Assembly: GCA_028583605.1 (NCBI GenBank)
Contig: CM053332.1
Coordinates: 13,752,442-13,816,441, forward strand
DNA: 64,000 nt
Reading direction: 5' to 3'
Source: Dastarcus helophoroides
Taxonomy: Eukaryota; Arthropoda; Insecta; Coleoptera; Bothrideridae
Below the pieces are notes generated by a model, which was not told where the DNA came from, made no database searches, and saw only the letters and a list, made by a program, of their open reading frames with translations. The translations under genes and the position numbers were made by a program. This document shows, piece after piece, positions 32,377 to 44,429 of this stretch. The first letter of the stretch is position 1. Every line of letters begins with the position of its first letter.

Positions 32377-33120
32377 AAAATTTCGACCTTTCGTCGTCAA
32401 AATTTCGACTTTACCTCGAAGTTTTGAGTTTTTTTTTCAAAATTGCGACTTCTTTTTAAAATGTCGACTTATCTTGGAAATTTAAACTTTTTTTCAAAAG
32501 TTTCACTTTTTCTCGCATCTTCGAATTTTTCTAATTTCGACTTTTTGAAAAATTCGCCTTCCGAAAATTTCAATTTTTTTTGTCAATCTGGCGTTTTAAA
32601 TTACGAATTTAAAGCTGGAATATTTTAAATTGGAGTATTTTTCAAGCAGTAATGGGTTGATTTGTCCTATTCTGAAAATTTCGAACTTTTATCGTCAAAA
32701 TTGCGACTTTACCTCGAAGTTTTGAGTTTATTTTCAAAATTGCGACTTCTTTTTAAAATGTCGACTTCTCTTGGAAATTAAACTTTTTTTCAAAAGTTTC
32801 ACTTTTCGACTTTTTGAAAAATTCGTTTTCTGAAAATATCGATTTTTTTTTCAATCTGGCGTTTTAAATTACGAATTTAAAGCTGACATATTTTAAAATG
32901 GAGTATTTTTTAAGTTTAAGCTGGTCAAAATTTAAATTAATTTTCGAAAAAAAACCAAACTTTGAGTAAAAATTTTAAGTTACATAAAAGGCAAAATTTT
33001 TGGCATTACATTTCGAGAAAAAGAAGGATCCAGCATTTTTTTTTAAAAAACTCAGGCTCCATTTGAAAAGTGATTATTTTTTTAATATTTTGACTATCTC
33101 AGTTTTTAATTTTTTGAAAC

Positions 33121-35180
33121 TTTCGACTTTTTTTAAATCATGACTCATTTTTGAAAATCTTTACCTTTTTTAAAATTTGTTGACTTTTTTACAAAATTTC
33201 AGTTATATTTGAATATTTTGACAATTTCGATTTTTTTCAAGATTTTAACTTTTTCTCGAGATTTTGATTTTTTCTCAAGATTTTGACCTTTTCCTGCGAA
33301 TGACTACAATTTTGTAAAATCTCACTTTTCGATTTTTATTACAAAGTTTCAATTTTTTTGAAAATTTCCATTTTCAAATCTTCAAATTTTGACTTTTTCC
33401 TTATTTTGCTTTTTCCAAAACTTTGACTGTTCCGGAGATTTTAGCTTTTGTATTAATTTAAGCTTTTTCTAAAAATTTCAAATCTTCAAATTTTAACTTT
33501 TTCCTTATTTCGCTTTTTCAATAACTTTGACTGTTTCGTAGACTTTGGCTTTTGTATTAATTTGATCTTTTTCTAAAAATTTCAAATCTTCAAATTTTAA
33601 CTTTTTCCTTATTTCGCTTTTTCAATAACTTTGACAGTTCCGGAGATTTTGGCTTTTGCATTAATTTGAGCTTTTTCTAACATTTCAAATTTTTTGAATA
33701 TTTTGACACGAAATTTCTACATTTTAACAAAATTGCGTACTGTTTCAAAATTTTCTTTTTTTTTTGTAAATTCGATTATTTTGAAATATTTCTTTTCGAA
33801 AATGTTGACTTTGTTCAGAGGTTTTACTATTTCTCCTAATTTTTACCTTTTTAAAAATACGTTTTTTTCTCAAAAATCTCAATTTTTTTGGAAGTTTTGA
33901 CTTTTGTGTAAATTTACCTTTTTCAAAAATGCCACCTACTTTTTGAAAATTTCGACCCTTTTGAAAGTTGGATTATTTCGAATTTCGTCTAATTTCGACT
34001 TTTTGAAAAATTCGCCTTCTCCTGAAAATTTAGATTTTTTTTTAAATCTGACGTTTTAAATTACGAATTTAAAGCTGGCATATTTTAAAATGGAGTATTT
34101 TTTAAGTTTAAAGTGGTTGAAATTTAAATTAATTTCCAAAAATAAACAAATTTCAGGTAAAAACGTTCAGTTTCACAAAAAGCGTAATGTTTGACATTAA
34201 ATCTGGAAAAAAGAAGGCTCCAGCATTTTTCCGAAATTGCAGCTTTTTTAAAAACTCGGACTTCATTTGAAAAGTTATTATTTTTTTAATATTTTGACTT
34301 TACCTCTTTAATTTTTTGAAACTTTCCACTTTTTTTAAATTAAGACTCTCTTTTGAAAATTTTTACCTTTTTTAAAATTTCGATTAAAAACTTTTGGCTT
34401 TTTAGAAATTTCAGCTATTTTTGAATATTTGAATATTTTGACAATTTCGACTTTTTTTAAGATTTCAACTTTTTCTCGAGATTTTGATTTTTTCTCAAGA
34501 TTTTGTTTGACCTTTTCCTGCCAATGACGACAATTTTGTAACATCTCACCTTTCGATTTTTATTACAAAGTTTAACATTTAGGGAATATTTTCACTTGTT
34601 TTGAAAATTTCCATTTTCAAATCTTCAAATTTTGACTTTTTCCTTATTTCGCTTTTTCCAAAACTTTGACTCTTCCGGAGATTTTAGCTTTTGTACTAAT
34701 TTAAGCTTTTTCTAAAAATTTCAAATCTTCAAATTTTAACTTTTTCCTTATTTCGCTTTTTCAATAACTTTGACTGTTTCGTAGACTTTGGCTTTTGTAT
34801 TAATTTGATCTTTTTCAAAAAATTTAAAATCTTCAAATTTTAACATTTTCCTTATTTCGCTTTTTCAATAACTTTGACTGTTCTGGAGATTTTGGCTTTT
34901 GCATTAATTTGAGCTTTTTCTAATATTTTAAATTTTTTGAAAATTTTGACGCGAAATTTCTACATTTTAACAAAATTGCGACTCTTTCAAAAGTTTTCTT
35001 TTTTTTGTAAATTCGACGATTTTTGAAATATTTCTTTTTAAAAATGTTGACCTTTATTCAGAATTTCGACTTTTTCTCCTAATTTTTGCTTTTTCAAAAT
35101 TACGTTTTTTTCTCAAAAATGTCGATTTGTTTGGAAATTTTGACTTTTGTGTAAATTTGACTTTTTCAAATAGTCTACCT
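33121..35180. repeat. Tandem segmental duplication of about 1.2 kb inside the degenerate array
   Basis: The block from about 33121 to 33990 is repeated from about 34320 to 35180 with matching landmarks: CCTTTTCCTGCGAATGAC at 33286 against CCTTTTCCTGCCAATGAC at 34511, and AAATTTCTACATTTTAAC at 33711 against 34954. The offset grows from about 1.20 to 1.24 kb through indels. Each half also repeats CAAATCTTCAAATTTTAACT with TTTCCTTATTTCGCTTTTTC at roughly 110-bp intervals. A shorter third copy begins near 35440. Confidence 0.8.
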
Positions 35181-36189
35181 AGTTTTTGAAAACTTCGACC
35201 ATCTTGAAAATTGCATTATCAGATTTCGTCTTTTTTGAAATTTCCGTTTCTTTTCTGAAAATGTCGACCTTTTATCATCAAAATTTCGACTTTGCCTCGA
35301 AGTTTTGAGTTTATCAAAATTGTGACTTCGCTTGGAAATCTAAACTTTTTTAAAAAGTTTCACTTTTTCTCACATCTCCCAATCTGTCTAATTTCGACTT
35401 TTTGAAAAATTCGCCTTTTCCTGAAAATTTCGATTGGCTTTGGTTTTAATTTAAGCTTTTTCTAAAAATTTCAAATTTTAACTTTTTCCTGATTTCGCTT
35501 TTTCCAAAACTTTGACTGTTTTGGATATTGACGCTTTTGCATTAATTTGAACTTTTGGCAAAAATTTCAGATTTTTTTGAAAATTTTGACACGAAATTTC
35601 TACATTTTAACAAAATTGCGACTCTCAAAAGTTTTCTTTTTTTTTTTTGTAAATTCCGCAATTTTTGAAATATTTCTTTTCGAAAATGTTTATTCAGAAT
35701 TTTTACTATTTCTCCTAATTTTTACTTTTTCAAAAATACTTTTTTTTTCTCAAAAATGTCAATTTTTTGGAAGTTTTGACTTTAGTGTAAATTTGACTTT
35801 TTCAAAAATTCTACCTACTTTTTGAAAATTTTGACTCTTTTGAAAGTTGGATTTTTTGAAATTTCCGTTTCTTATCTGAAAATGTTGACCTTTTATCATC
35901 AAAATTTCGACTTTGCCTCGAAGTTTTGAGTTTTTTTCAAAATCGCGACATCTTTTTAAAATGTCGATTTTCTCTTGAAAATTTAAACTTTTTTCAAAAG
36001 TTTCACTTTTTCCAGCATCTTCGAATCTTTCTAATTTCGACTTTTTGAAAATTCACATTCTCCAGAAAATTTCGATTTTTTTTAATCTGACGTTTTCAAT
36101 TTCGAATTTGAAGCTGGCATATTTTAAATTGGAGTATTTTTCAAGTTTAAGCTGGTCGAAATTTAAATTAATTTTCCAAAAAAACAAAA

Positions 36190-36468
36190 CAAATTTCGAG
36201 TAAAAATGTTCAGTTTCATAAAAAGCGTTATTTTTTTCATTCAATTTCGAGAAAAAGAAGGCTTCAGCATTTTTGTAATTCACGAACTACTGGCTTCCCA
36301 TGTGGCGCAGGTCCTAGGACATTTACTTCCTTCTTCCTCCTTCCTCGGCGATCTCGAGCGTCTCTGTCCCTTTGTTCGAGCAATAAAGTCGTCAAAAAAA
36401 TGACCATCAAGGAAGCTTGTTACCAAGCAAGAGCGCCCTGTTAGGAGCAGTAATGGGATGATTTGTCC
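36190..36468 (+). repeat. Dispersed module, copy 3
   Basis: Same unit as at 31.5 kb, with frame 36206-36403 (MFSFIKSVIFFIQFREKEGF...) and the tail GAGCGCCCTGTTAGGAGCAG. The stop after AIKS is lost through TGA to TCA and the frame runs a few codons further. Confidence 0.75.
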
Positions 36469-36656
36469 TCACGAGTCCCCATGTGGCGCAGGTCATAGGG
36501 CATTTACTCTCTTTGTCCTCCTTTCTCAGCGATCTTGAGTGCCTCTGTCCTTTTGTGTCGAGCAATAAATTTGTCAACAAATGACCATTAAGAAACCTTG
36601 TTACCAAGCAAGAGCGCCCTGTTAGAAGCAGTAATTGGGTTGATTTGTCCCTCTCT
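36469..36656 (+). repeat. Dispersed module, copy 4, 5'-truncated
   Basis: Starts at CCCCATGTGGCGCAGGTCAT and keeps the AGCAATAAATTTGTC, TTGTTACCAAGCAAGAGCGC and TTGATTTGTCCC words, 182 bp after those of copy 3. The first half of the module is missing. Confidence 0.7.
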
Positions 36657-37009
36657 GAAAAATTTTGACCTTTATCGTCAAAATTTCGACTTTACCTCGA
36701 AGTTTTAAGTTTTTTCAAAATCACTTCAATATCGACTTCTGGAAATGTAAACTTTTTTTCAAAAGTTTCACTTTTTCTAGCATCTTCGAATCTTTCTACT
36801 TTCGACTTTTTGAAAAATTCGCCTTCTGAAAATTTCAAATTTTTATTAAAAATCTGACGTTTCAAATTGCTAATTTAAAGCTGGCATTGCTTAAATTGAG
36901 TCATTTTCAAATTTAACCTGAAAAATGTCTGTAATAAGTCGAAATTTAGAATAATTAAAAAAAAACAAATTTCGATGAAACTACCACTTTGCAGCTAAGA
37001 AAAATTTTG

Positions 37010-37125
37010 GTGGAACGGACTGGTCCTTGGTTATCTTCAAAAATTGATAAACGAATCTTTTCCCCTGAAAGTGTTATATTTTTTAATCTTTCTTAGTTCC
37101 AAGGGATAAGAATATAAACTTTTAA
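37010..37125 (-). mobile_element. Palindromic MITE, internally deleted
   Basis: TTGGTGGAACGGACTGGTCC, TTGGTTATCTTCAAAAATTG, TCCCCTGAAAG are followed by TTTTTTAATCTTTCTTAG and GGGATAAG, so both outer arm pieces are present and the centre is lost. Confidence 0.7.
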
Positions 37126-37159
37126 AAACTTCGACTAACATTTTTAAGTTACATTAAAA

Positions 37160-37392
37160 AAAAACATATTTCGAGAAAAGAAGCCTACAACAATTCAAGA
37201 AATAACGGACCCACAACAAGTCCAGGCCGGGCCCTGGGACATTTGCGCCCTTTGTTCTCATCTCACTGTAGGCCATAGCGTCTCTATCCCTGTCTGTCGA
37301 GCTATGAAATCGTGAAACAATGATTATTAAGAAAGTTTGTTATGAAGCAGGAGCGCCTTGTTGGGAGCAGTAATGGGTTGATTTGTCCTTCT
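37160..37392 (+). repeat. Dispersed module, copy 5, diverged
   Basis: CCCTGGGACATTTGCGCCCT, TGTCGAGCTATGAAATCGTG, AGCAGGAGCGCCTTGTTGGG and TAATGGGTTGATTTGTCC match the module order with about 75-80% identity. It lies outside the main array, so the module moves or spreads independently of the degenerate words. Confidence 0.65.
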
Positions 37393-39974
37393 TTTAAAAA
37401 ATCCATTAACATTTTTTTCCTCGATTTTCTGACTCTGCTTCCGAGTACGTGGTTAAAATTAATGACATAACGAATGTATTTTTAAAGTCTGATGTCTTCA
37501 AATTTTAAATCAGTGTTTATACATACTAATGGAAAATTAATGGTGTAATGTGTAATGGATTTAGAAAGTATTTATAAATTGAAAAATGTAGTAAACTTCA
37601 AAACAAGGTTTCACCCTTTTATCGGATCGCTGGAAGAACTTTCAAACGTCTATTTAACTGACAAATACTATTTTATTAAGATTTTTATTGATACTGATGA
37701 AGTTCAATCTGTATAGACTTGTATGGAGTTATAAACCACAAATAAAAAATCATAAATATGATTAAATAAAACAAGTAAATAAATATATTTAAAAGTATAG
37801 TAGTTTTTTAAAAAATCTCTTACCTGTAAATTTGTAAAGATATTTAAAATGTTTGGAATAACGTACTAACATTAAAATAAAAAATGCTCAACAATACTTC
37901 AGAAACCTTGTAAATTCATAGGTTATTATAGGATTTAGAATCTTTGAAACTTCACTCCAAGCAACGAACGAGCTGAGTTTATTAATATCTATACATTTTT
38001 AACTAAATTCCACATGTCTAACTCCTCCAACGAAATATGTATCTGAATCACTGCGATAATTAGTTACGTAATCAAAACAGCGTGCAGTTCCAGATTGTGA
38101 AAAATCCTAAGAAGGTGTGTAGATTCGGGGGATTTAATTTTTTCAAAATCAATTTCATTAACAAGTAAAACTCGATTGTAAAATTTGTACCGAACCGACG
38201 CAACATACGAACCAAAAAAAACATTGCCGCTGTTGGGGTTTGCACCTGGTCCTTGCGTTACCTATGAGAATTGAACTCCTCCAAGATTTGGCCAACTTGC
38301 TAGCGAGTAAAATGGAATTAACACTAATTTCGAAAACATTTATTACATTTGTTTAAATATGGTACTGTACCTTTTAAATGTATATGAATAAATAAGCTGT
38401 CGGAATTCTGAAAGTAAATGCTGGATAGCAGTAAACAACATTAAGGTAAAATTTTTGCTTATTGTATTCAACACTGACCTAATTTGAACATCCGGCCCGA
38501 GGACTGTAAACTTCCGCATTAATCAAAATTACATCAGGTTGTCATTAAAGCACTACGGGTTGTACCAAAGATCCAAACTAACAATTCCCAGATTTGAACA
38601 TCAACAAAAACTCCAGCTGCGTGAGTTATGTTTGTATATAAACTCTGAAAGCTCCCATTATGTATTAGGAGCTTCGCTAATGCCAAGATGATTACCAACC
38701 AGCCTATAATTAAAACGTATGCACATGGTGTTTAACTCCAATTTATGTTGATTGAAAATTACATGTGTTTTGCATACTCTCGTAAAACAAGTCTGAAGTG
38801 TTACATTTGAATTTCATTATGTGGGAATAAATCGGAGCTTTCTTGTCGCACTTTTTTCAACTAGAATTGATAAATGTTCTTGCACCAACGCTAATGAAAC
38901 ATGTTCCAACAGATTAAAAAAAAGACCCGGTCTGAGATATTTGATGAATGAACTTTAAGTTGAAATAACTTAAGAGCAATAAGCGAAAGGTCAGGACGTA
39001 AAGGGTAATTAACTCATATAATACAATTATTTGTCACTTGGTTATGCGCAACTAAAGTGATTTATAGCATTGCTCCATGGCTGTGCAATGGATGATGAAT
39101 TGCCGGACAAATTTATTCCGGTTAAAATATTTAAGAACAAAGAGTTAATGCAAATAAATTGCTCTTTGAATACCGATGCTGAATTTAAAGTGGAATATTA
39201 ACAAATTAAACTTACATCCATCAATTTCAATGTTATTAATTACTGCAAGAAAAGGAATCTGTTTTAACCTTGGAATGCTTTTAACAATGATAAAAATAAC
39301 TATTCTTATTGCAAGCTTTTACTGCTTCAGGTTTTTTACGCATAACTTTTACAGAGGTTAGTACTAACCTTCCATCAGACTGGAGGTTAGTATTATGAAG
39401 GACGTAATACGTAGTTCCTTTTGAGAGTATCTGACACTCAAGAGAAAGTAGAACATACAATTTTATTTTGGTTGAATGAATTCAATTTTTTTTTCTTTTT
39501 CTTATTATGGTTAAGAAAATTTAGTAACGGCCATATACAATACCTACATATATATTCATTTCTAAACGTTAGATATAAAGGCCCTGTAGAATATTATTGA
39601 TAAAAATAACATTACTGTAGATGTATATCTGCTGTGCCAGTTTATGCGAAACAGGATATAAGATGTCGTAAAAAGTTTAAAAGAATATTTAATTTGCCTT
39701 TCATTTTCGATTTCTGCAGGGACTTTATTTAATCTGTACATTTTAAATATAAAAGTTGACTAGCATCACTCATCATAAAATCTCGACACATGCTACTACA
39801 CTTACAAACGTGAAATCTAGTAAATAAATTCGCTATATTCATCAAGAAATTGTTTTTCGCAATTCGACCTCTAAGGGGGTGAAAATGTGTATCAACTTTT
39901 ACTTGTAATGAAATCAGTCTTCGGAGTTGCTTGCTCAACAAATAAAATAAAGAGTTGTATTTATAGTTGCCTAA
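37393..39974. other. AT-rich DNA; one perfect 16-bp palindrome
   Basis: AGGTTAGTACTAACCT at 39355-39370 is a perfect palindrome, with GGAGGTTAGTATTA repeated 27 bp downstream. Otherwise no gene, tRNA or named repeat. Some stretches (38.7-39.3 kb) have mixed, non-repetitive composition that could be conserved non-coding DNA. Confidence 0.45.
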
Positions 39975-40269
39975 TGCCTAGTACACACTCGTAACAAAAC
40001 CGGGGAACTCGTGTCTACAGAAAAAATGCTGTGATTGTCTATAGATAAATGGGAAACAAATCGTTTGTTCTACAACCCCCTCTAAACAAGCATCAATTCC
40101 ATAGGTCAATTTTCACTTGTCATGGTGTTCGGAAACTAGTTTGCCCAGTTGTGGACGCCCGACAAAGTCCCTAAACAATTTTGAGATTTCTTTGGAACTC
40201 TCCAGAAACAAAATCCTCGATTTGTCTATAGACAGTCGTGCGATTTTGTCTACGAGTGTGTACAAGCCT
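39975..40269. mobile_element. PIF/Harbinger-like MITE, 295 bp, with TAA duplications
   Basis: Inverted ends TGCCTAGTACACACTCGTA and the complement of ACGAGTGTGTACAAGCCT match in 16 of 19 positions. TAA lies directly on each side (39972-39974, 40270-40272). Three-base TWA-type duplications are characteristic of PIF/Harbinger. The interior is non-coding. A truncated copy is at 613-834. Confidence 0.75.
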
Positions 40270-40272
40270 TAA

Positions 40273-41535
40273 TAGGGCAAAATATTTATATTTTATTCAT
40301 CAATCTCATTCTCAGAAGCCAATTCACGTTCGACCATATTATCTTTACATATGAAATATAATAAGCTTTTATTATTTTTAAATTCAACTCTAAAGTCGAA
40401 CTTTTGAAAAAATAGCCGGAACTATCAAGTTTTAAATCTAAATTTTGAGTCTGAAGTCGATCGTTTAGAAAACGAAAAATTGGTAAGAGGGGACATTTTA
40501 AGATTTCCGAAAAAATATAGAAACTCATTCTTGCATTTTTTTTAGAGATTTGGATTTTTAAATATCGGAAGTGGGGTGTATGTAGAAGAGGTACAATAAA
40601 ATACCACGCAATTAATTAAAGACTTTATTTTAAGTGGTTTCTGAAGGTGAATCTTAACGCAACGAAAGATATCTCAACAGTTTAACTACGAAACAAATCA
40701 ATATCTTAACTTTTTCCGAATTTTAAATAGTAAATCTGAATTATTTATTTATTTATTTACTTATTTTTAACATTCAATATTTTTCAATAGTCGAAACTTT
40801 ATGATTAAAAGGTAAATTTTAAACAACTTTAAAATGTTGAAATTTAATAATTTTTATCTTTAAATCCCTTTTCCGGATTTTTTCCGGAAATTTCGAATTC
40901 TTTCTGTTTAAAATTAAAGTGATTTTGTTTTAATTCTACCTAAATATAAGACGTATGCAATAATGTAAAAATTTTCACATAAAAGTGGAAATTCTTGGAA
41001 ACAAATTGGAAATTTCTCCCTCTTCTTAAAATTTCGAGAAAGAAGAAAAAATTCTAAAACTCAACAACTCTAGAATTTTTGAAATAAAATTGAATAAATA
41101 TCTATAATCAGGTAAATTTAATTGACTAAAATATCTGATTAACTTTTCGAGCCAACAAGAACCAAAAATGATAAAGCAAATGTCTATAGTTATTCTCATA
41201 GAAAATTAGTATTTGAAAACAGTTGTATCAGAAAAATCGACAATTTCAAAAAAACATCTAGTTTTTTAAAGAACCTAAACTTTCAGAAAAAGTCTACATT
41301 TTTAGGAATCGAATTTTTAAAAAACTTGAAAAGCGAAAAAATTCGAAATTGTGAAATAAGTCGTAATTTTCAAGATAACTACAAAGATTAACTACAAATA
41401 AATTCCAATTTATTTTGTGGAAAACAATAAAAAAGAAGAAATAAGAAGAATTTCGTTCTTCAGCAATCCCAGTTAGAGGAATTTCGCCCATAGGTGATAG
41501 TAGTCTTTTTTTACTGTTCAATCCACTCGCAAAGA
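40273..41535. repeat. AT-rich DNA with scattered degenerate TCGAAATTTT words and a TTTA microsatellite
   Basis: ATTTATTTATTTATTTACTT occurs at 40742-40765. Words such as AAAATTTCGAGAAA and CGAATTTTTAAAAAACTTG appear at lower density than in the dense arrays and in both polarities. No gene. Confidence 0.5.
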
Positions 41536-41592
41536 TAACCCTATTATGCCTTCAAAGCACAGTGAGTAGGATGCGGAAACAAGATGATTCAT
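41536..41592 (-). mobile_element. CR1-like LINE 3' terminal fragment
   Basis: ACCCTATTATGCCTTCAAAG, CACAGTGAGTAGGATGCGGA, AACAAG is the complement of the 3' end shared by the copies at 12.6 and 58.2 kb. Confidence 0.7.
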
Positions 41593-43332
41593 TTCCACGT
41601 TAATACATTTTGAGAAATATCATAGGGATGTTGGTAAAAAATACTGAACTGTAACTTTTAATGTATTACTGAAATATCAATTCACGTTTTCTTCAAAATT
41701 TGAATTTATTTTTAATGTTCGAGGAAAATGTTATCGAAATTTCTAGACGAAATATCTAAACTTCGAAAGACGATTTAAAATTTTGAAATTTTTTTTATCC
41801 AAAATTTTTACTTTTTCTGAACATTCCTAATCTACATATTTGCAATTTTCTATTTTTTTTTCCAACTTTTGACTTCAAACTGGAAATTTAAGGTTTTCTT
41901 CATGTATTGGCTTATTTTCAAAAATTTTTATTTACAACCACCGGTAGCGCTTCTGTTACCGTGCTCTTCTGCTCAAACAATCTTGTGTTTGTACCATTTT
42001 TCATTTCGGGAGGGTTTCGCCTCTGGTATACTGAGATATCGTGCTCTGATGTTTTGAATTTGCTTTTTCATCTGTAGGTACATTTCTTGTATTTTTTTTG
42101 CAACTTTTATTTAGTACTTTTTTGTTCCTAAAGAAGCCCCCTACTGTGGTGGGAGAAGCGTCGAGCACTTGATAGTTCTTTGGCACGATCCAATTCTAGA
42201 AGAAGTTTATTTCTTACAGACTGACGGTTGGGTTAGGTTAGGTTCGATTAGGTAGACCCAAAATCGATCAAAATTTGAAATTCAGGGTTAAAACTTAACG
42301 TTAAAAAAAAGATGTTCACATTTTGAAAATGCTTGAATTTTCAAAATAAATTCGAGACTTCGATCGTGACGCAATTTTAAAAATAAATACACTTTTTACA
42401 TGTTAATTAAAAACTTTAAAAAAGTTAAAATTTAGAGAGCGTTCTCGAAGTTTATAAAGGAGATCATCAAATTTCCAAATTTAAAATTTAAACATTAAAT
42501 TTTGAGAAACACTTCAAAAAAAAAGAAGTTAAAGTTGTGCCTCACAAAAAATTTATTTTTAAAACGAAATGTTCCGATATTTATTTTAACATTTCGAAAA
42601 GAATTCAATGCTATAAAATTAAAAAAAAAAATGTGTTTTAAGTTTAAGGAATTTAGGAAAAACCAATGGCAAGTTTAACCTCATTTCAAAATTTTGCGTT
42701 AGTTTACTGTGCCCAATTTGTAGGATATATAAATAATAAAAAAAATCAAGACAAGTCACTAATGATCCAAAAATGAAAAAGTTTAACCTCATAATTTAGA
42801 GCAGAAACACAACTTTCAAGAAAAAAATTAATTTTTTGAATTTTGAATTTAAAGTCGAAGATTCGAACAAAAATCTTTCGAGATTAGAAGGAATACAATT
42901 AGTATTTTGAAACGAAAGTTCATGTTCCGGGAGAAATATAAAATTGATAAAAATAAAATTCAAGTTTTAATACGAAATTTTTGAACAAATTTGAAGTTTT
43001 GAGAAAAATTAAAATTTATCGAAAAAAGTTTAAAAATGTTAATATTATATTTAGAATTTTGCTAAAATTTCGACTATTCGACTTTTTGCTTAGAAATTTT
43101 TAGAAAAAGGGAAATTTTGACATCAGGGGTTACAATAAAAGTTTTGGAAAAAATTGTGATATTTGTTTTTAAAGTTTTCGATCACTTTGATTCAAAATTT
43201 CTTTCTTAAAATTACAAATCAACACTTAAAATTTAAAGTAAAGTAAGTTTGTTTAAACCTGGAATGTTGAGAAAAAATCGATTATTTTTTTTAAACCTCC
43301 TATTTAAATCACAAAATTAATTAAGCTTTTTT
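41593..43332. repeat. AT-rich DNA with degenerate words; short TTAGG run
   Basis: GTTGGGTTAGGTTAGGTTC at 42228-42246 continues GATTAGG: three to four units of the insect telomeric pentamer TTAGG, probably an interstitial remnant. The rest is low-complexity AT-rich sequence with GAAATTTTGA-type words in both polarities. Confidence 0.5.
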
Positions 43333-43526
43333 TTTGGTGGAACGGGCTGGTCCTTGGTTATCTTAAAAAATTGAAATACAAATCTTGTCCGCTGAAACCA
43401 AGAAAGATAAAAAACACAATATCTTTGAAGATGATAGCTTGGCTGTTGAAACGCGTTAGAGCAACCTTTGTTGTGTGTTTCAATCTTTCTTGGTTTCAGG
43501 GGACAAGATTTGTATTTCAATTTTTT
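43333..43526. mobile_element. Palindromic MITE, two arms with shortened centre
   Basis: TTTTGGTGGAACGGGCTGGT, CTTGTCCGCTGAAACCAAG, then TTTGAAGATGATAGCTTGGC, AACGCGTTAGAGCAACCTTT, TTCTTGGTTTCAGGGGACAA. The inner part of the left arm is deleted. Confidence 0.8.
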
Positions 43527-43849
43527 ATTTAAGCTTGATTGAACGTTGTCTTGTAATCTCTCGAAACGTTAAAATTTATGGAAAACGCCAAAATTACGAG
43601 AAAATTTAATGAATTTATTTTTAAAATTTTGATTTAATTCCAAAATTGTTACTTATTTGTGAAAATTTTCGAAATTTCGATTTAAATTTTGAATTTATTT
43701 TTATAAATTTTTAACTTTTTTAATTCCAAACTTCCTCAATTTTCTAATTTTTCCAGAATTAAACTCAAAAATTGGAGTATTTTTAATGTTTTGCTAAAAT
43801 TTCAGTTGATGTTCTGCTATGAAATTTGGACTTTATTTTGGCTTCAACT
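43527..43849. repeat. Degenerate TTTTGAAATTTCGA words
   Basis: Same loose word repeat as at 31-37 kb, mixed polarity. No gene. Confidence 0.5.
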
Positions 43850-43947
43850 ACAAATGTTGTCCCCTGAAACCAAGAAAGATTAAAAAACACAACAGAGGTT
43901 GCTCTAACGCGTTTCGGTAGCTAAGCTACTCATCTTCAGAGATACTT
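43850..43947 (-). mobile_element. Palindromic MITE, single arm
   Basis: TTGTCCCCTGAAACCAAGAA, AACACAACAGAGGTTGCTC, TAACGCGTTTCGGTAGCTA and CTCATCTTCAGAGATAC. Confidence 0.75.
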
Positions 43948-44280
43948 TTTTTGGCAGTTTTCGAGTAAAATTTCGAACAATACGAATTTCAAGTCAAGAC
44001 TAAATTTCCAAACTTCAGAGAGGCTACTAAAGTTTCAAATTTAATTTCTATATAATTCGACTTTTTTCAAATGAAGTTTATTCCCCAAAAAGATCCAAAT
44101 GCAACACACAGTTAACTTAGATATTTTTAATGCATTCATTCGATACAATATTGGTAAGTGTGAAATGTATTTCAGTAACAAAAAAAATGTAATGTATGCC
44201 TAAGACCCAACGACCAAAGTTAAATGTCCAAGACGAGTTTATGAAGTGGACGAAAATAGCTAGTTTAGAAATGTGGCATA

Positions 44281-44338
44281 ATAACTGAGTTGGTTAAGGC
44301 GGCTCATTATCGTGCCAACAACGCGAAGGTTACACATT
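44281..44338 (+). repeat. tRNA-like SINE head, decayed
   Basis: AACTGAGTTGGTTAAGGCGG resembles the D-arm and A box of many tRNAs (AGCTCAGTTGGTTAGAGCG). It is followed by a decayed B box (AAGGTTACACATT). No full cloverleaf. Confidence 0.4.
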
Positions 44339-44429
44339 AAAAAATAAATATATATAGAATATATATTTTTATATATATTTTTTCTTTTCTTTAAATCACA
44401 TTTGTTACTAAAGTGACTATAATTAATTG

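Larger units (their letters stand above)
31061..36960. repeat. Large degenerate TTTCGACTTTTT/GAAAATTT word array with kilobase-scale duplications
   Basis: Nearly 6 kb consist of variants of TTTCGACTTTTTGAAAATTT. It is pyrimidine-rich on the plus strand, the opposite polarity to 23-24.4 kb. Longer-range order exists: ACTTTTGTGTAAATTTG followed by CTACTTTTTGAAAATTT recurs near 31090, 33900, 35145 and 35775. AAATTTCTACATTTTAACAA recurs at 33711, 34954 and 35594. CATCAAAATTTCGACTTT with CCTCGAAGTTTTGAG recurs at several places. Interspersed modules are listed separately. Short frames inside are not real genes. Confidence 0.85.

Noticed and set aside
33694..35825. Repeated frames of the MNILTRNFYILTKLR type in the 33-36 kb array
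   Set aside because: They recur only because the DNA is duplicated; composition is that of the degenerate repeat.
38219..38310. tRNA-like A and B boxes on the minus strand (TAGCAAGTTGG, GAGTTCAATTCTC)
   Set aside because: The boxes are only about 13 bases apart, leaving no room for an anticodon arm; no repeat partner seen.
39355..39395. Operator-like palindrome AGGTTAGTACTAACCT
   Set aside because: A single short palindrome with no gene nearby; recorded only as sequence structure.
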